Part shown: piece by piece, positions 8,529 to 17,436 of the stretch
Layout of the letters: every line of letters begins with the position of its first letter
How positions within the stretch are numbered: the stretch's first letter is position 1
Origin: an uncultured Acidobacteriia bacterium
GTDB taxonomy: Bacteria > Acidobacteriota > Terriglobia > Bryobacterales > Bryobacteraceae
Reading direction: 5' to 3'
Assembly (NCBI GenBank): GCA_903909435.1
Contig: CAIVVT010000301.1
Span: forward strand, 62,001 to 126,000
DNA: 64,000 nt
Notes under the pieces: generated by a model
Told to the model about the DNA's origin: nothing
What the model saw: the letters and a program-made list of their open reading frames with translations, nothing else
Database searches by the model: none
Position numbers and translations under genes: made by a program

Positions 8529-9641
8529 GTGAGTTCACTTTCATTCCATAGCGGGATGCCCGCACTCGCATTGCTGTTGGCGCTGGGAAGCGCCAGCGGG
8601 GCTCCGCCCGAGCACAAGACGCAGAACATCATCTTCGTGATGACAGACGGGTTGCGCTGGCAGGAGGTATTCGAAGGCGGCGACGTTTCACTGATGACGA
8701 AAGCGAACGGCGTCGAGAACATCGAGGAGTTCAAACTGGCCTACTGGCGCGAGTCAACGGTCGCGCGGCGAGCCGCGCTGATGCCCTTTCTGTGGAGCGT
8801 GATGGCGGTGCAGGGACAAGTTTACGGGAACCGGAACCTGGGCGCGGAAGCCTACGTGACGAACGGGATGAACTTCTCGTACCCAGGCTACAACGAGACG
8901 CTGTGCGGCTTCCCCGATCCCAAAGTGGATAGCAACGACAAGATCCCGAATCGCAATGTGACGGTGCTCGAATGGCTGTACAAGAAGCCCGCCTATCGCG
9001 GCAAGGTCGCGGCGTTTGGCGCGTGGGACACGTTCGGGGCGATCTTCAATGCGGAGCGCGCCGGGTTCCCCGTGGTGGCAGGCTACGACCCGCTCACCAT
9101 CCCGCCCGTGACGGCGAAAGTCGAACTGCTGAACCAACTCAAACTCGACGAGCCGCGGTACATGGGTGGCGAGCCGGCCGATGCGCTCACGTTCTATACG
9201 GTTCTTGAGTACCTGAAGGCGCACAAGCCGCGCGTGTTGTACCTGTCACTGGGCGAGACCGACGAGTGGGCGCACAGCGGCAATTACAGGGAGTACCTGG
9301 GAGCCGCTCACCGCGCGGACGCGTACCTGAAGAAACTCTGGGAGACAGTGCAGGCGATGCCCGAGTACAAGGGCCGTACGACCCTGGTTTTCTCGCCCGA
9401 CCATGGACGGGGCGGCGCTCCCGTCGAGTGGAAGGATCACGGGCAGAAGATCCCGGATTCCAAGTACATCTGGATGGCCTTCCTGGGGCCGGATACGCCC
9501 GCGCTCAAGGAGCGGGAGAGAATCGGGGCGGTGACCCAGAGCCAGATCGCTGCGACGCTGGCGGCGCTGCTGGGTGAGGACTATCGCGCCGAGGTCCCGA
9601 ACGCCGGAGCGGTCATTGAGGACGTGGTGGGACACAAATGA
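8529..9641 (+). CDS. secreted alkaline-phosphatase-superfamily hydrolase
   Basis: The 370-residue protein belongs to the alkaline phosphatase/NPP/sulfatase fold. The first metal ligand is in NIIFVMTDGLRWQEVF (about residue 36). Later metal sites are TDEWAHSGNY, FSPDHGRGG and WKDHGQKIPD. The usual NPP nucleophile motif TFPNH appears to be matched by FSYPGYNE at about residue 119, so Ser would be the nucleophile. The GTG start at 8529 has AAGGAG nine bases upstream and gives a Sec signal (MPALALLLALGSASG). The frame stays open further upstream but that part has no ribosome site. The real substrate (phosphomonoester, diester or sulfate ester) cannot be told from sequence. Confidence 0.8.
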   Translation: MSSLSFHSGMPALALLLALGSASGAPPEHKTQNIIFVMTDGLRWQEVFEGGDVSLMTKANGVENIEEFKLAYWRESTVARRAALMPFLWSVMAVQGQVYGNRNLGAEAYVTNGMNFSYPGYNETLCGFPDPKVDSNDKIPNRNVTVLEWLYKKPAYRGKVAAFGAWDTFGAIFNAERAGFPVVAGYDPLTIPPVTAKVELLNQLKLDEPRYMGGEPADALTFYTVLEYLKAHKPRVLYLSLGETDEWAHSGNYREYLGAAHRADAYLKKLWETVQAMPEYKGRTTLVFSPDHGRGGAPVEWKDHGQKIPDSKYIWMAFLGPDTPALKERERIGAVTQSQIAATLAALLGEDYRAEVPNAGAVIEDVVGHK

Positions 9642-9720
9642 TAGCCACCGCCGCGGGCGATCGCGGCTCCGAGTCGGGCGGAGCGGTGAACGCCGGGGGA
9701 AATGTAGGTACTGGCGAACA

Positions 9721-9751
9721 TGACCGCTCTCTGCTGCTCGCGGCTATGCGC
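9721..9751. repeat. second copy of the dispersed GACCGCTCTCTGC repeat
   Basis: This 31-base stretch matches 3103-3133 at 26 positions, with GACCGCTCTCTGC and TCGCGGCT fully shared. Like the first copy it lies between convergent genes (phosphatase and ald). An imperfect inverted partner, ending in GAGCGGT, lies at about 9658-9687. Confidence 0.6.
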
Positions 9752-9777
9752 TGAAACCGAGCCGCAGTAGACGTGGG

Positions 9778-10890
9778 CTAGAGCAGCGACTCAAGCTCGG
9801 TGCAGGGGATGCCCTGCGATTCGGCGACGCCCTTGTAAACCAACTGGCCCTGGTACGTGTTGACGCCGAGCGCGATCGCCGGGTTGGCGCGTGTGGCCTC
9901 TTTCACCCCGTGGTGGGCGAGCTGAAGCAGGAACGGGAAGGTCGCGTTGGTGAGCCCGTATGTGGACGTGTGAGGCACCGCGGCAGGCATGTTGGAGACG
10001 CAATAGTGCAGCACGTTGTCCACGAAATAGACCGGGTCTGTGTGCGTGGTGGGGTGGGAGGTCTCGAAACATCCGCCCTGGTCAATGGCCACATCCACCA
10101 TGACGGCGCCGCGCTTCATCCCGGCCAGCATATCCTTGCGAACGAGTTTGGGGGCTGACGCGCCCGGAATGAGCACCGCACCAATCACCAGATCGGCCAG
10201 GCGCAGGCTCTCGCGGATGGTCCACGTGTTCGACGCCAGAGTGATGATTCTGCCCGCGTAAATGTCGTCCAATTCGCGCAGGCGGTTCAGGTTGCGGTCG
10301 ATGATGGTCACGTTAGCGCCCAGGCCGTGCGCGATCTTGGCCGCATTATGGCCGACCACGCCGCCGCCCAGAACCACAACATTCGCCGGGGCGACGCCCG
10401 GAATGCCGGCCAGCAGCACGCCGCGGCCGCCGTTGGGAGCTTCCAGATATTGCGCGCCCACCTGAGCGGCCATGCGCCCGGCCACTTCGCTCATCGGGAT
10501 CAGGCAGGGCAAAGACCCGTCTTCTTCCTGGATGGTCTCGTAGGCGATGGCCGTCACCCTGGACTCAAGCAACTTGGCGGTCAACTCGGGGAGCGGCGCG
10601 AGATGGAGGTAGGTGAACAGCGTCAGGTTGTCGCGGAAGAAGCCGTATTCGGAGGGCTGCGGTTCCTTCACTTTGACGACGATCTCCGCGCCGTGCCACA
10701 CCTCGGCAGGCGTCTGGGCGATGCGGGCGCCGGCCTCCAGGTACTCTTCGTCGGTGATGCTGGAGAGCGCACCGGCACGGGTCTGGACGACAACCTGATG
10801 CCCAGCCTCCACTAGCGCGCTTACGCCATATGGGACGAGTCCGACTCTGGACTCGTGGTCTTTTACTTCTCGGGGAACGCCAATGATCAT
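9778..10890 (-). CDS. ald: alanine dehydrogenase
   Basis: Alanine dehydrogenase catalyses the reversible NAD-dependent deamination of L-alanine to pyruvate and ammonia in the cytoplasm. The 370-residue length is exactly that of the family. Visible features: N-terminal MIIGVPREVKDHESRVGL, the pyruvate-site lysine in VKVKEPQPSEY, ETIQ followed by PCLIPMSEVAGRMA, the NAD-binding Rossmann motif VVLGGGVVGHNAA (about residue 170), and AIDQGGCFETSHPTTH. The start ATG overlaps the stop of the upstream peptidoglycan-binding gene by ATGA, so the two are co-translated. It may serve alanine use as nitrogen source or D/L-alanine balance for cell-wall synthesis. Confidence 0.97.
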   Translation of the reverse strand: MIIGVPREVKDHESRVGLVPYGVSALVEAGHQVVVQTRAGALSSITDEEYLEAGARIAQTPAEVWHGAEIVVKVKEPQPSEYGFFRDNLTLFTYLHLAPLPELTAKLLESRVTAIAYETIQEEDGSLPCLIPMSEVAGRMAAQVGAQYLEAPNGGRGVLLAGIPGVAPANVVVLGGGVVGHNAAKIAHGLGANVTIIDRNLNRLRELDDIYAGRIITLASNTWTIRESLRLADLVIGAVLIPGASAPKLVRKDMLAGMKRGAVMVDVAIDQGGCFETSHPTTHTDPVYFVDNVLHYCVSNMPAAVPHTSTYGLTNATFPFLLQLAHHGVKEATRANPAIALGVNTYQGQLVYKGVAESQGIPCTELESLL

Positions 10891-11486
10891 GGTAATTTTC
10901 CTTCCGGAGTCTGCTTCGGCTCCTCGGTCTGACCAGACGGGGGTTCCCGCTTGGGCCCGAGACCAAGGGCGATGAGGGTCATTGAATCGAGCTTGCCCTT
11001 CCCGCTGAGGTTTTCAATCCGCTGGTCGGTTTGGAACTTCTTCAGGGCTTCCACTGTCGGGGCATCCCAGACGCCGTTGACTTCAAGCGGGTAGCCGTGG
11101 TCAAGCAGCGACTGTTGGATATCGCGGATGCGTTCGGGCTCGGGCTGCAACTGCCGGTAGACGGTCTTCTGTGAACGCTTGGGAGCGGCTTTGGAAGCCG
11201 TGCGCGTGCCGCCTTTGGAGGATGCACGCGCGGCACCCTTGGCGGGCGCCTTCGCAGTCGTCTGGGCCTGTTTGGAAGCGCCCTTAGCGGCCGGCTTTCC
11301 AGCCGCCGTTCCAGATAGCTTGGCATTGCCGGCCGATTTCGCGCCGCCATTCTCCGTCGAGGCTTTCTTAGCCGCTGCGGACTTCGCGGCGGCAGGCGTT
11401 TCGGCTGAGAGATTCGGCGGGGTCAGGAGGGCGAAAACGAGGGGCGAAAACAGGATCAAGCCCAAGTTCAAGCGGGGGGGCTGCAC
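10887..11486 (-). CDS. exported peptidoglycan-binding-domain protein
   Basis: The 199-residue product has a hydrophobic N-terminal signal (LGLILFSPLVFALLTPPNLSA), a long low-complexity Ala/Lys-rich section (about residues 30-125), and a C-terminal PG_binding_1-like domain (IRDIQQSLLDHGYPLEVNG, then VEALKKFQ). It probably sits in the periplasm bound to the cell wall, with the basic linker spanning or binding negatively charged polymer. The GTG at 11486 is chosen because it precedes the signal; no good ribosome site is visible. It overlaps ald by four bases. No catalytic domain is present. Confidence 0.75.
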   Translation of the reverse strand: MQPPRLNLGLILFSPLVFALLTPPNLSAETPAAAKSAAAKKASTENGGAKSAGNAKLSGTAAGKPAAKGASKQAQTTAKAPAKGAARASSKGGTRTASKAAPKRSQKTVYRQLQPEPERIRDIQQSLLDHGYPLEVNGVWDAPTVEALKKFQTDQRIENLSGKGKLDSMTLIALGLGPKREPPSGQTEEPKQTPEGKLP

Positions 11487-11618
11487 GATTGAAGTCTATC
11501 AAATGGCTTCGCGGGACGGGTTGCAGCGGCACATATGACGGCGCTTATTTGACTTGTGCGTCAACTTCAAGCGTCAGGGCGGCTGGGCCGCAGCGATGAG
11601 TCTACCGGAATCCAAAAC

Positions 11619-11653
11619 GAACGCCCCCGCAGCGTGAGGCTGCGGGGGCGTTC
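11619..11653 (-). terminator. intrinsic terminator of htrA
   Basis: A perfect 15-base-pair G/C-rich stem (11619-11633 with 11639-11653) with a five-base loop lies 24 bases past the htrA stop. Read on the minus strand it is followed by GTTTTGG. Confidence 0.85.
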
Positions 11654-11676
11654 TGATCGAACCTGAGAAGTGAGTT

Positions 11677-13260
11677 CTACTCGGCGGGCAAGGTGCCGCT
11701 GAGATACGCGCCAACCCACTGCATGCGTGTTCCGCGGGTCTGTCCGCCAGCGGGCCTCAGAATACGGAAAGCGACGGCGGCGCCAGGCTTCAGAGTGGCC
11801 TGAATGCGCTTGACGTCTTCGAAGCTCCTCACCGGTTGGCGATTGAGCGAAACAATGACATCCTTCTCCCGAATCCCGATTTCCTCGGCGAAAGAGCCGT
11901 CCTCGACGGTGGTCACCTGGACGCCCTGCTCTTCCAGACCCATCTCTTTGCGCTGTTCGTCGTTAAGGCCGCGCAAGCCCATCCCGAAGCGAACCGAGGT
12001 GTTTTCGCTCTTGTCGCCCGGATCGGTCATTTGCGGGCGATGCCCGGCGAAGCGCGGGTCGTCCTTGAACACTTTCTCGCGGTCTCCGATGGTGACCTTC
12101 TTGTCCAGCTTCTGGCCCTCGCGGTCAACCGTAAGCGTCACGGTCTTGCCAACCGGGGTATCGGCAATGCGGGCGACCAGGTCGTCGCCGTCCTTGACCG
12201 GCTTGCCGTCGATAGCCACGACGATGTCGTCGGCTTTGATGCCGGCGGTAGCGGCGGGACCTTCCGGGACGGCCTTGGACACGACGACACCGTGGTCGTA
12301 ACCAAAGGCCTTCAGCAGTTCCGGCTTGGGCTCGCGGGGTAGCTCGATGCCGATGGAGCCGCGCGTGACGTGGCCAAACTGAATGATGGAGTTGTAAACG
12401 CGAGCCGCGGTGTTGATGGGCAGGGCGAAGCCGATGCCCTCGTAGCCGCCGCTGCGGGTTGCAATCATCGTGTTGATACCGACGACTTCCCCGTTAATGT
12501 TGACCAGCGGACCACCGGAATTGCCCGGATTGATGGCCGCATCGGTCTGAATGAAGCGCTGGAACTGCTGGGCGATGTCGCGCCCCAGCGCGCTGATGAT
12601 CCCGGCCGTGACGGAGGTCTGAAGTCCGAAGGGAGCGCCCACGGCGACGGCCCAGTCACCCACCTGCACGCCGTCCGAATTGGAGATCTTGACGGGTGTC
12701 AGCGGGTGGTCTGGTTCGATCTTGATGACGGCCACATCGGTTTCGACATCCGAACCGATTAGCTTGGCCTTGTACTCCTTGGAATCGCCGGTAAGCTTAA
12801 CTTTGATGTGGTCGGCCTCCTCGACAACGTGCAAGTTGGTGAGGATGTAGCCGTTGCGGTCAACGACAAAGCCCGAACCCGAGGCTTCCTGCTTGCGAGG
12901 CACCTGCATCTGGGGCAGTTGCTGACCGAAGAAGCGGCGGAACATGTCCGACCCGTCCTGCTCTTCATCCTCGCTGGAATGCGGGTTCTTCTTGTTGACG
13001 GTCGCTTCCTTGGGCTTCCAGTCGGTCGAGATGTAAACGACCGACGGCTCGACAAGCTTGGCGATCTTAACGAACTCGTTGTCGAGCTTGTGTATAGAAG
13101 GAATGGTCAATGGTGTCGCATCGGGCGACGAGGCCTGCCCTTTGGCCGCATGCACACCCTGCGTCAGGAGCGTGCCCATTACGATCAAGGCGCACAAAGT
13201 GAAGACCAGCAGGCTCGCGGAGGGGAGCTTCTGCCGGCGAAGTCGTTCTATCCAGCTCAT
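11677..13260 (-). CDS. HtrA/DegP-type periplasmic serine protease
   Basis: A trypsin-like protease with two PDZ domains that degrades or refolds damaged envelope proteins. With the ATG at 13260 it has 527 residues: an N-terminal signal anchor (ASLLVFTLCALIVMGTLL), the protease domain with His in LTNLHVVEEAD, Asp in ETDVAVIKI and Ser in NPGNSGGPLVNI, PDZ1 beginning near GSIGIELPREPK, and PDZ2 near GMGLRGLNDEQ. An in-frame GTG at 13317 would add 19 residues of poor character. The anchor may stay uncleaved (DegS-like) or be removed. A strong terminator follows. The neighbours are unrelated, so it is probably its own transcription unit. Confidence 0.95.
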   Translation of the reverse strand: MSWIERLRRQKLPSASLLVFTLCALIVMGTLLTQGVHAAKGQASSPDATPLTIPSIHKLDNEFVKIAKLVEPSVVYISTDWKPKEATVNKKNPHSSEDEEQDGSDMFRRFFGQQLPQMQVPRKQEASGSGFVVDRNGYILTNLHVVEEADHIKVKLTGDSKEYKAKLIGSDVETDVAVIKIEPDHPLTPVKISNSDGVQVGDWAVAVGAPFGLQTSVTAGIISALGRDIAQQFQRFIQTDAAINPGNSGGPLVNINGEVVGINTMIATRSGGYEGIGFALPINTAARVYNSIIQFGHVTRGSIGIELPREPKPELLKAFGYDHGVVVSKAVPEGPAATAGIKADDIVVAIDGKPVKDGDDLVARIADTPVGKTVTLTVDREGQKLDKKVTIGDREKVFKDDPRFAGHRPQMTDPGDKSENTSVRFGMGLRGLNDEQRKEMGLEEQGVQVTTVEDGSFAEEIGIREKDVIVSLNRQPVRSFEDVKRIQATLKPGAAVAFRILRPAGGQTRGTRMQWVGAYLSGTLPAE

Positions 13261-13332
13261 AGTGTTTTGTCGAATACCTTCCAGGAATGGAGTCTCAGTC
13301 CCATTATCTCGACGCACGAGACCACCGGGAGG

Positions 13333-14244
13333 TCACGCGTCCATCTGATTCTGTGGATGAGTTTGCAGGAAAGAAGGCTTCATTTCAACCACGAGAATCG
13401 CCCCGAGGATGAGCGCGCCGCCGGTGAGGGTCCGCAGGGACCACGCCTCGTACGACCACACCCAGGCCGTCAGTGCGGCGAAAACGGGCTCCAGCGTAAA
13501 GATCAGCGAGGCCCGGGTGGCGCTGGTGCGAGTCTGCGCCCAGGTGTAGAGGGCGAACGAGACGGCGGTGGCGAGCAGCGCCGTAATCAGCAGCGCGGAG
13601 GCGAGCCGGGCGGTCATGACCAGGCGCGGGGGCTCGATCCACCAGCAGCCGGCGAGGGAGAACCCGGCAACGGACAGGACCTGCCAGAGCGTGAGCGACT
13701 GGTGGCCGCGCGCCGAAGTGAACTTCTCGACGGCCACCATGTGAGCGGAGAAGGCCAGGGCGCAGCCGATGGTGAGCAGGTCGCCGGAAGACAGGCGGAA
13801 GCCGGCGGCGGGCTCAAGCGTTAGCAAGGCCGTGCCGCCCATGGCGACGATGGCGCCGGCGCACTCGATCAACCGTGGGGCACGGCGTTTCACGGCGGCG
13901 GACAGCAGCGGTACGAGCACGACGAACAGCCCGGTCAGAAACGCAGATTTGGAGGCAGCCGTGGTGCGGAGCCCGGCGGTCTGGAGACCGTAGCCCAGAA
14001 ACAGGAAGAACCCGCACAGCAATCCGCCGCGCCAGTATTGCGAAAAGCCATCCAGCGACCCTCCGCGGAGACGGAACATGCCCAGCAGCAGGATGGTAGC
14101 CAGCGAGAAGCGGAGCGCCACGAAGACCAGGGTGGAGGCGTCGTTGAGCGCCGACTTGACGACGACGAAAGTGGCGCCCCAGATGAAGGCTACGGTCGCG
14201 ATGGCGAGTTCCGCCCGCCAGCGCTGCCAAAGTGAGGTGCTCAC
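13333..14244 (-). CDS. EamA/DMT-family transporter
   Basis: This 303-residue protein has ten predicted membrane helices in two EamA repeats. The first repeat starts ELAIATVAFIWGATFVVVK and contains LRFSLATILLL; the second contains CALAFSAHMVAVEKF and ASLIFTLEPVFAALTAW. The GTG at 14244 is chosen because it overlaps the stop of the upstream peptidase gene by GTGA and has GGGAG four bases upstream; a longer frame exists but its added N-terminus is proline/arginine-rich and lacks helix character. Members export or import small metabolites such as amino acids. Coupling to a peptidase suggests amino acid or dipeptide export, which is inference. Confidence 0.88.
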   Translation of the reverse strand: MSTSLWQRWRAELAIATVAFIWGATFVVVKSALNDASTLVFVALRFSLATILLLGMFRLRGGSLDGFSQYWRGGLLCGFFLFLGYGLQTAGLRTTAASKSAFLTGLFVVLVPLLSAAVKRRAPRLIECAGAIVAMGGTALLTLEPAAGFRLSSGDLLTIGCALAFSAHMVAVEKFTSARGHQSLTLWQVLSVAGFSLAGCWWIEPPRLVMTARLASALLITALLATAVSFALYTWAQTRTSATRASLIFTLEPVFAALTAWVWSYEAWSLRTLTGGALILGAILVVEMKPSFLQTHPQNQMDA

Positions 14245-15533
14245 CTGGCTCCCGGCTCCGCGAGCATGAGGCCGAGCAGGAGGATGATTCGCCGCAGACC
14301 GAGAGCGCGGCCTTCGGGGCTGTACCATTCCGCAGTAGTGTGCGCGCCGCCGCCCTCGCCGCCGGCGCCGGTAGAAAGTGCGGGCAAGCCCAGCGAGAGC
14401 GGCACGTTGGCGTCGGTGGAGGCGCAGTCCATGGTCGAGCGTATGCCCAGCTCGGAATCTACGGCTCTAACGTAGTCGAGAAGGGGAGAGCTCGCGGGCA
14501 AGGCGCCCCACGGCCGACTGCCTGTTTCCTTGCGCCGGGCAGTCACTTTGCCCGCTGTGGCGTGTTCGTTCTCGACTAGCAGCGCCTCATCCAGAGCCTG
14601 TGCCAGAGCCTGTGCAAGGGCATCCAGCAAGGCGGGATCCTCCGATCGCAGATCCACTTTGACGCGGGCCGAAGCGGGGATCGAGTTCACGGTGGTCCCG
14701 CCGTCGATTACCCCGAAGTTGAAGGAAAAGCGGCCACTTCCGCTGGAGACGGCACGGGGAGCCTGGATGTCCACGAAGAGGGTGACGGCGCGGCTGAGAG
14801 CGTGGACCGGGTTGGCGGTTCCGAAATCGCTCCAGCTGTGCCCACCGGGTCCGCTAACGACGATTTCATACCGACGGCTGCCCAGAGCCTCGGCCGTGAT
14901 GCGATCCGTGGACGGCCCGTCCAGGACCAGGAAAGAGCGGATGCGGGAGGCCAATGGCGATGGGCGGCACAGATAACGCATCCCGTTCAGATTGCCTTCC
15001 CCCTCTTCGCCGACGTTGGCCACCAGGAGGAGTTGGGAATCCAGGCCGGCGAACAACTTGAAAGCGGGGACCGCCCGGGCCACGGCGAGCAATCCGGCGA
15101 GGCCAGCGCCGTTGTCGGCGACGCCGGGGCCAGTCATACGTTGACGCTCGTCGATGCGGACATCTTCGGGGACCTGGGGTGCCAGCACGGTGTCGAGATG
15201 CGCGGTCAGGGCCACCAGGGGAGCGGAAGCGGGGGTGCCGGGGAGTTGGGCGAGCACGTTGCCGGCGCGATCGATCTGAGTCGTCCAACCTAAGGCAGAG
15301 AGCGCGCTCTGCATCCATTCCGCCCGGCGCTGCTCGAAGAAAGTCGGGGCAGGGAGCCGGCAAAGCTGCAAATGCTGGTCGTCGATCCAGCGCCGCTCAG
15401 CGCTTAAAAACTGGAAGGCGGCTTGAACTCCGCCGGAGGCAAGCAGTTCGCGCAATGCCGCGCCGACCGGCGGTTGAGACGGCCGGATTCGGTCTACAGC
15501 GTTGCGGATTGGCCCCAGCATCCCTTCCAACAA
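14241..15533 (-). CDS. M20-family metallopeptidase
   Basis: A zinc-dependent exopeptidase or aminoacylase of the M20 group (PepT/ArgE-like), about 430 residues. Metal ligands and catalytic residues can be followed: His in ALTAHLDTVLAP (about residue 113), bridging Asp in GPGVADNGAGLAG, Glu-Glu in NVGEEGEGNLNGMR, Asp in LVLDGPSTD, and the C-terminal His in GGGAHTTAEWYSPEG. The dimerisation lid starts at VSGPGGHSWSDFG. The start is uncertain: TTG at 15533, or ATG at 15521, before which GGAAGGG sits too close. It overlaps the DMT transporter gene by four bases. Confidence 0.88.
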   Translation of the reverse strand: MLEGMLGPIRNAVDRIRPSQPPVGAALRELLASGGVQAAFQFLSAERRWIDDQHLQLCRLPAPTFFEQRRAEWMQSALSALGWTTQIDRAGNVLAQLPGTPASAPLVALTAHLDTVLAPQVPEDVRIDERQRMTGPGVADNGAGLAGLLAVARAVPAFKLFAGLDSQLLLVANVGEEGEGNLNGMRYLCRPSPLASRIRSFLVLDGPSTDRITAEALGSRRYEIVVSGPGGHSWSDFGTANPVHALSRAVTLFVDIQAPRAVSSGSGRFSFNFGVIDGGTTVNSIPASARVKVDLRSEDPALLDALAQALAQALDEALLVENEHATAGKVTARRKETGSRPWGALPASSPLLDYVRAVDSELGIRSTMDCASTDANVPLSLGLPALSTGAGGEGGGAHTTAEWYSPEGRALGLRRIILLLGLMLAEPGAR

Positions 15534-15642
15534 GTGTAATGGGTCGTGCCGCGAAGGCGGCGGAGAGGCTCAAGAAAGAGGAGTGCGGGTCGATAGGACT
15601 TCATAGGGAAGCGCGTGTCGGGTTGAGGTCGCACGAGACAAT

Positions 15643-16545
15643 ATGTTTGCAATCATCGGGATTCTAGTCGTTTTCGGCGCGATTATCGGCGGCTACATGA
15701 TGGAGCACGGGAACCTGATGGTCCTGATGCAGCCGGCGGAGTTCCTGATCATCGGCGGAGCCGCGCTCGGAACGATTCTGGTGGCCAATCCCCTGCCCAT
15801 CATGATCGCCATGTTGAAGGGGCTGCTGGGGATTCTGAAGCCGAGCCGCTTTACGCGCACGTTCTACCTGGAGCAGTTGAAGATGCTGAATGCGATCTTC
15901 GTGTTTGCCCGGAAGAACGGCATGGCGCGGCTGGAAGCGGACGTGGACGACCCGGCCAAGAGCCCGGTGTTCAGCAAGCACCCCAATTTCCTGAAAGACC
16001 ACCATGCGCTGGCGTTCTTCTGCGACACAGTGCGAATGGCCATCTCGGCGGGCGTTGGCGCCTTTGAACTCGACCAGTTGATGGAGACCGACCTGGATGT
16101 CCAACATGCCGAGCACCAGGTGCCGATCACGGCCTTGAACACGGTGTCGGACGCGCTGCCGGGCCTGGGCATTGTGGCAGCGGTGCTGGGCGTCTGCATC
16201 ACGATGGGCGCCATCGGCGGTCCACCGGAGGAGATCGGCAAGAAGGTCGCGGCGGCGCTGGTGGGCACCTTCCTGGGGATTCTGCTCTGCTACGGCGTGG
16301 TGGGACCGCTGGCCGCCAACCTGGCGAAGGGCTGCGACGAGGAAGCTTTGTACATGCAGTTTCTGCGGATGGGCACGCTGGCCTTCATCAAGGGCCTGGC
16401 GCCGCAACTGGCGGTCGAGTTCGCGCGACGCTCGATACCGACCAGCGTCCGGCCCTCCTTCAAAGAGACGGAAGCCATGATCCGTGGCAGCAAGGGGGCG
16501 CCCGAGGCGGTAGCACCACCGGCGGCCCCGGCGGCAGCCGCCTAG
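15643..16545 (+). CDS. motA: flagellar motor stator protein MotA
   Basis: MotA forms the five-subunit ring of the proton-driven flagellar stator. The 300-residue protein has the four-helix pattern: helices 1-2 in the first 55 residues (IIGILVVFGAIIGGYMMEHG; PAEFLIIGGAALGTILVANP), a long cytoplasmic loop with charged residues, and helices 3-4 near residues 165-215 (LPGLGIVAAVLGVCITMGAI; GTFLGILLCYGVVGPLA). An Ala/Pro-rich tail ends it. The motB gene follows after 18 bases. No other flagellar gene is in the window, so the flagellar genes are elsewhere, or the pair powers another envelope machine. Confidence 0.93.
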   Translation: MFAIIGILVVFGAIIGGYMMEHGNLMVLMQPAEFLIIGGAALGTILVANPLPIMIAMLKGLLGILKPSRFTRTFYLEQLKMLNAIFVFARKNGMARLEADVDDPAKSPVFSKHPNFLKDHHALAFFCDTVRMAISAGVGAFELDQLMETDLDVQHAEHQVPITALNTVSDALPGLGIVAAVLGVCITMGAIGGPPEEIGKKVAAALVGTFLGILLCYGVVGPLAANLAKGCDEEALYMQFLRMGTLAFIKGLAPQLAVEFARRSIPTSVRPSFKETEAMIRGSKGAPEAVAPPAAPAAAA

Positions 16546-16566
16546 GCCGACTGAAAAGGGGATTTG

Positions 16567-17421
16567 ATGGGCTCACCAGCGGGACCTCCGATCATTGTTA
16601 TTCGTCGCAAAAAGGGGCACGGCGGACACCACGGCGGCGCGTGGAAGGTGGCCTACGCCGACTTCGTGACCGCCATGATGGCGCTGTTCATCGTGCTGTG
16701 GCTGCTCAGTTCCAACGAGAAGGTCAAGAAGTCGATCGAGTCCTACTTTCAAGACCCAACGGGTACCGGGAAACTCGCTGGAACGACGATGGCGGGCAAG
16801 GGCGAAGGGCTCATGTTGAAACCCGAAGACATGGCCAAGCTGAAGGACCGGATCGAGCAGGCGATGCACCAGCTGCCGAAGTTCGACCAGCTCAAGAGCA
16901 ATGTCGAAATGACCGTAACAAGCGAAGGGTTGAGAATCGAGTTACTGGAAACCGAGAAGGGCCTGTTCTTTGAAAGTGGGCACGCCCAACTGTCGCCACG
17001 GGGCGGGGATATTCTGCGGTTGTTGGCGGGTCAATTGAAGCTGCTACCTAACAAGCTGCTGATCGAGGGCCATACCGACGCCAAGCCCTACAGTTCCGAT
17101 ACGGGTTACACCAACTGGGAGCTCTCCGCCGACCGGGCTAATATGGCGCGGCGGGTGGTGCAGGAAAGCGGCGTTGCGCTTGACCAGATCGCGCAGGTGC
17201 GGGGCTTTGCCGACAGACACCTGCGCAAGCCCAAGGATCCCATGGATCCCGCCAACCGCCGGATTTCGGTGATCGTCCAATACGCAGAAGCGCCGCCTAC
17301 GGGAGCGGAGAAGGCAGGCGCGGAACCGGGCAAGGCGGTTCCCAAAGCAGCGGAAGCTAAACCAGCTGGCGAGGTCGGCACAAAAGCGCCCAAAGGTGCG
17401 CCGCCGGTCGCCAAACACTAG
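16567..17421 (+). CDS. motB: flagellar motor stator protein MotB
   Basis: MotB pairs with MotA and anchors the stator to peptidoglycan. The 284-residue protein has the single N-terminal helix VAYADFVTAMMALFIVLWLL, whose Asp is the proton-carrying residue, followed by a plug/linker and an OmpA-like peptidoglycan-binding domain (LLIEGHTDAKPY, NWELSADRANMARRV, NRRISVIVQY). A Pro/Ala/Lys-rich tail of about 45 residues follows. ATG 16567 is preferred over the adjoining TTG because AAGGGG lies five bases upstream. It is co-transcribed with motA. Confidence 0.93.
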   Translation: MGSPAGPPIIVIRRKKGHGGHHGGAWKVAYADFVTAMMALFIVLWLLSSNEKVKKSIESYFQDPTGTGKLAGTTMAGKGEGLMLKPEDMAKLKDRIEQAMHQLPKFDQLKSNVEMTVTSEGLRIELLETEKGLFFESGHAQLSPRGGDILRLLAGQLKLLPNKLLIEGHTDAKPYSSDTGYTNWELSADRANMARRVVQESGVALDQIAQVRGFADRHLRKPKDPMDPANRRISVIVQYAEAPPTGAEKAGAEPGKAVPKAAEAKPAGEVGTKAPKGAPPVAKH

Positions 17422-17436
17422 GGCTGCGGGAACTGG

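Noticed and set aside
4568-15611. Twenty-base near-identical words at 4568-4587 and 15592-15611 (18 of 20 matching), both upstream of plus-strand genes
   Set aside because: A match of this quality is expected a few times by chance in 64 kb of sequence, and the flanks do not match.
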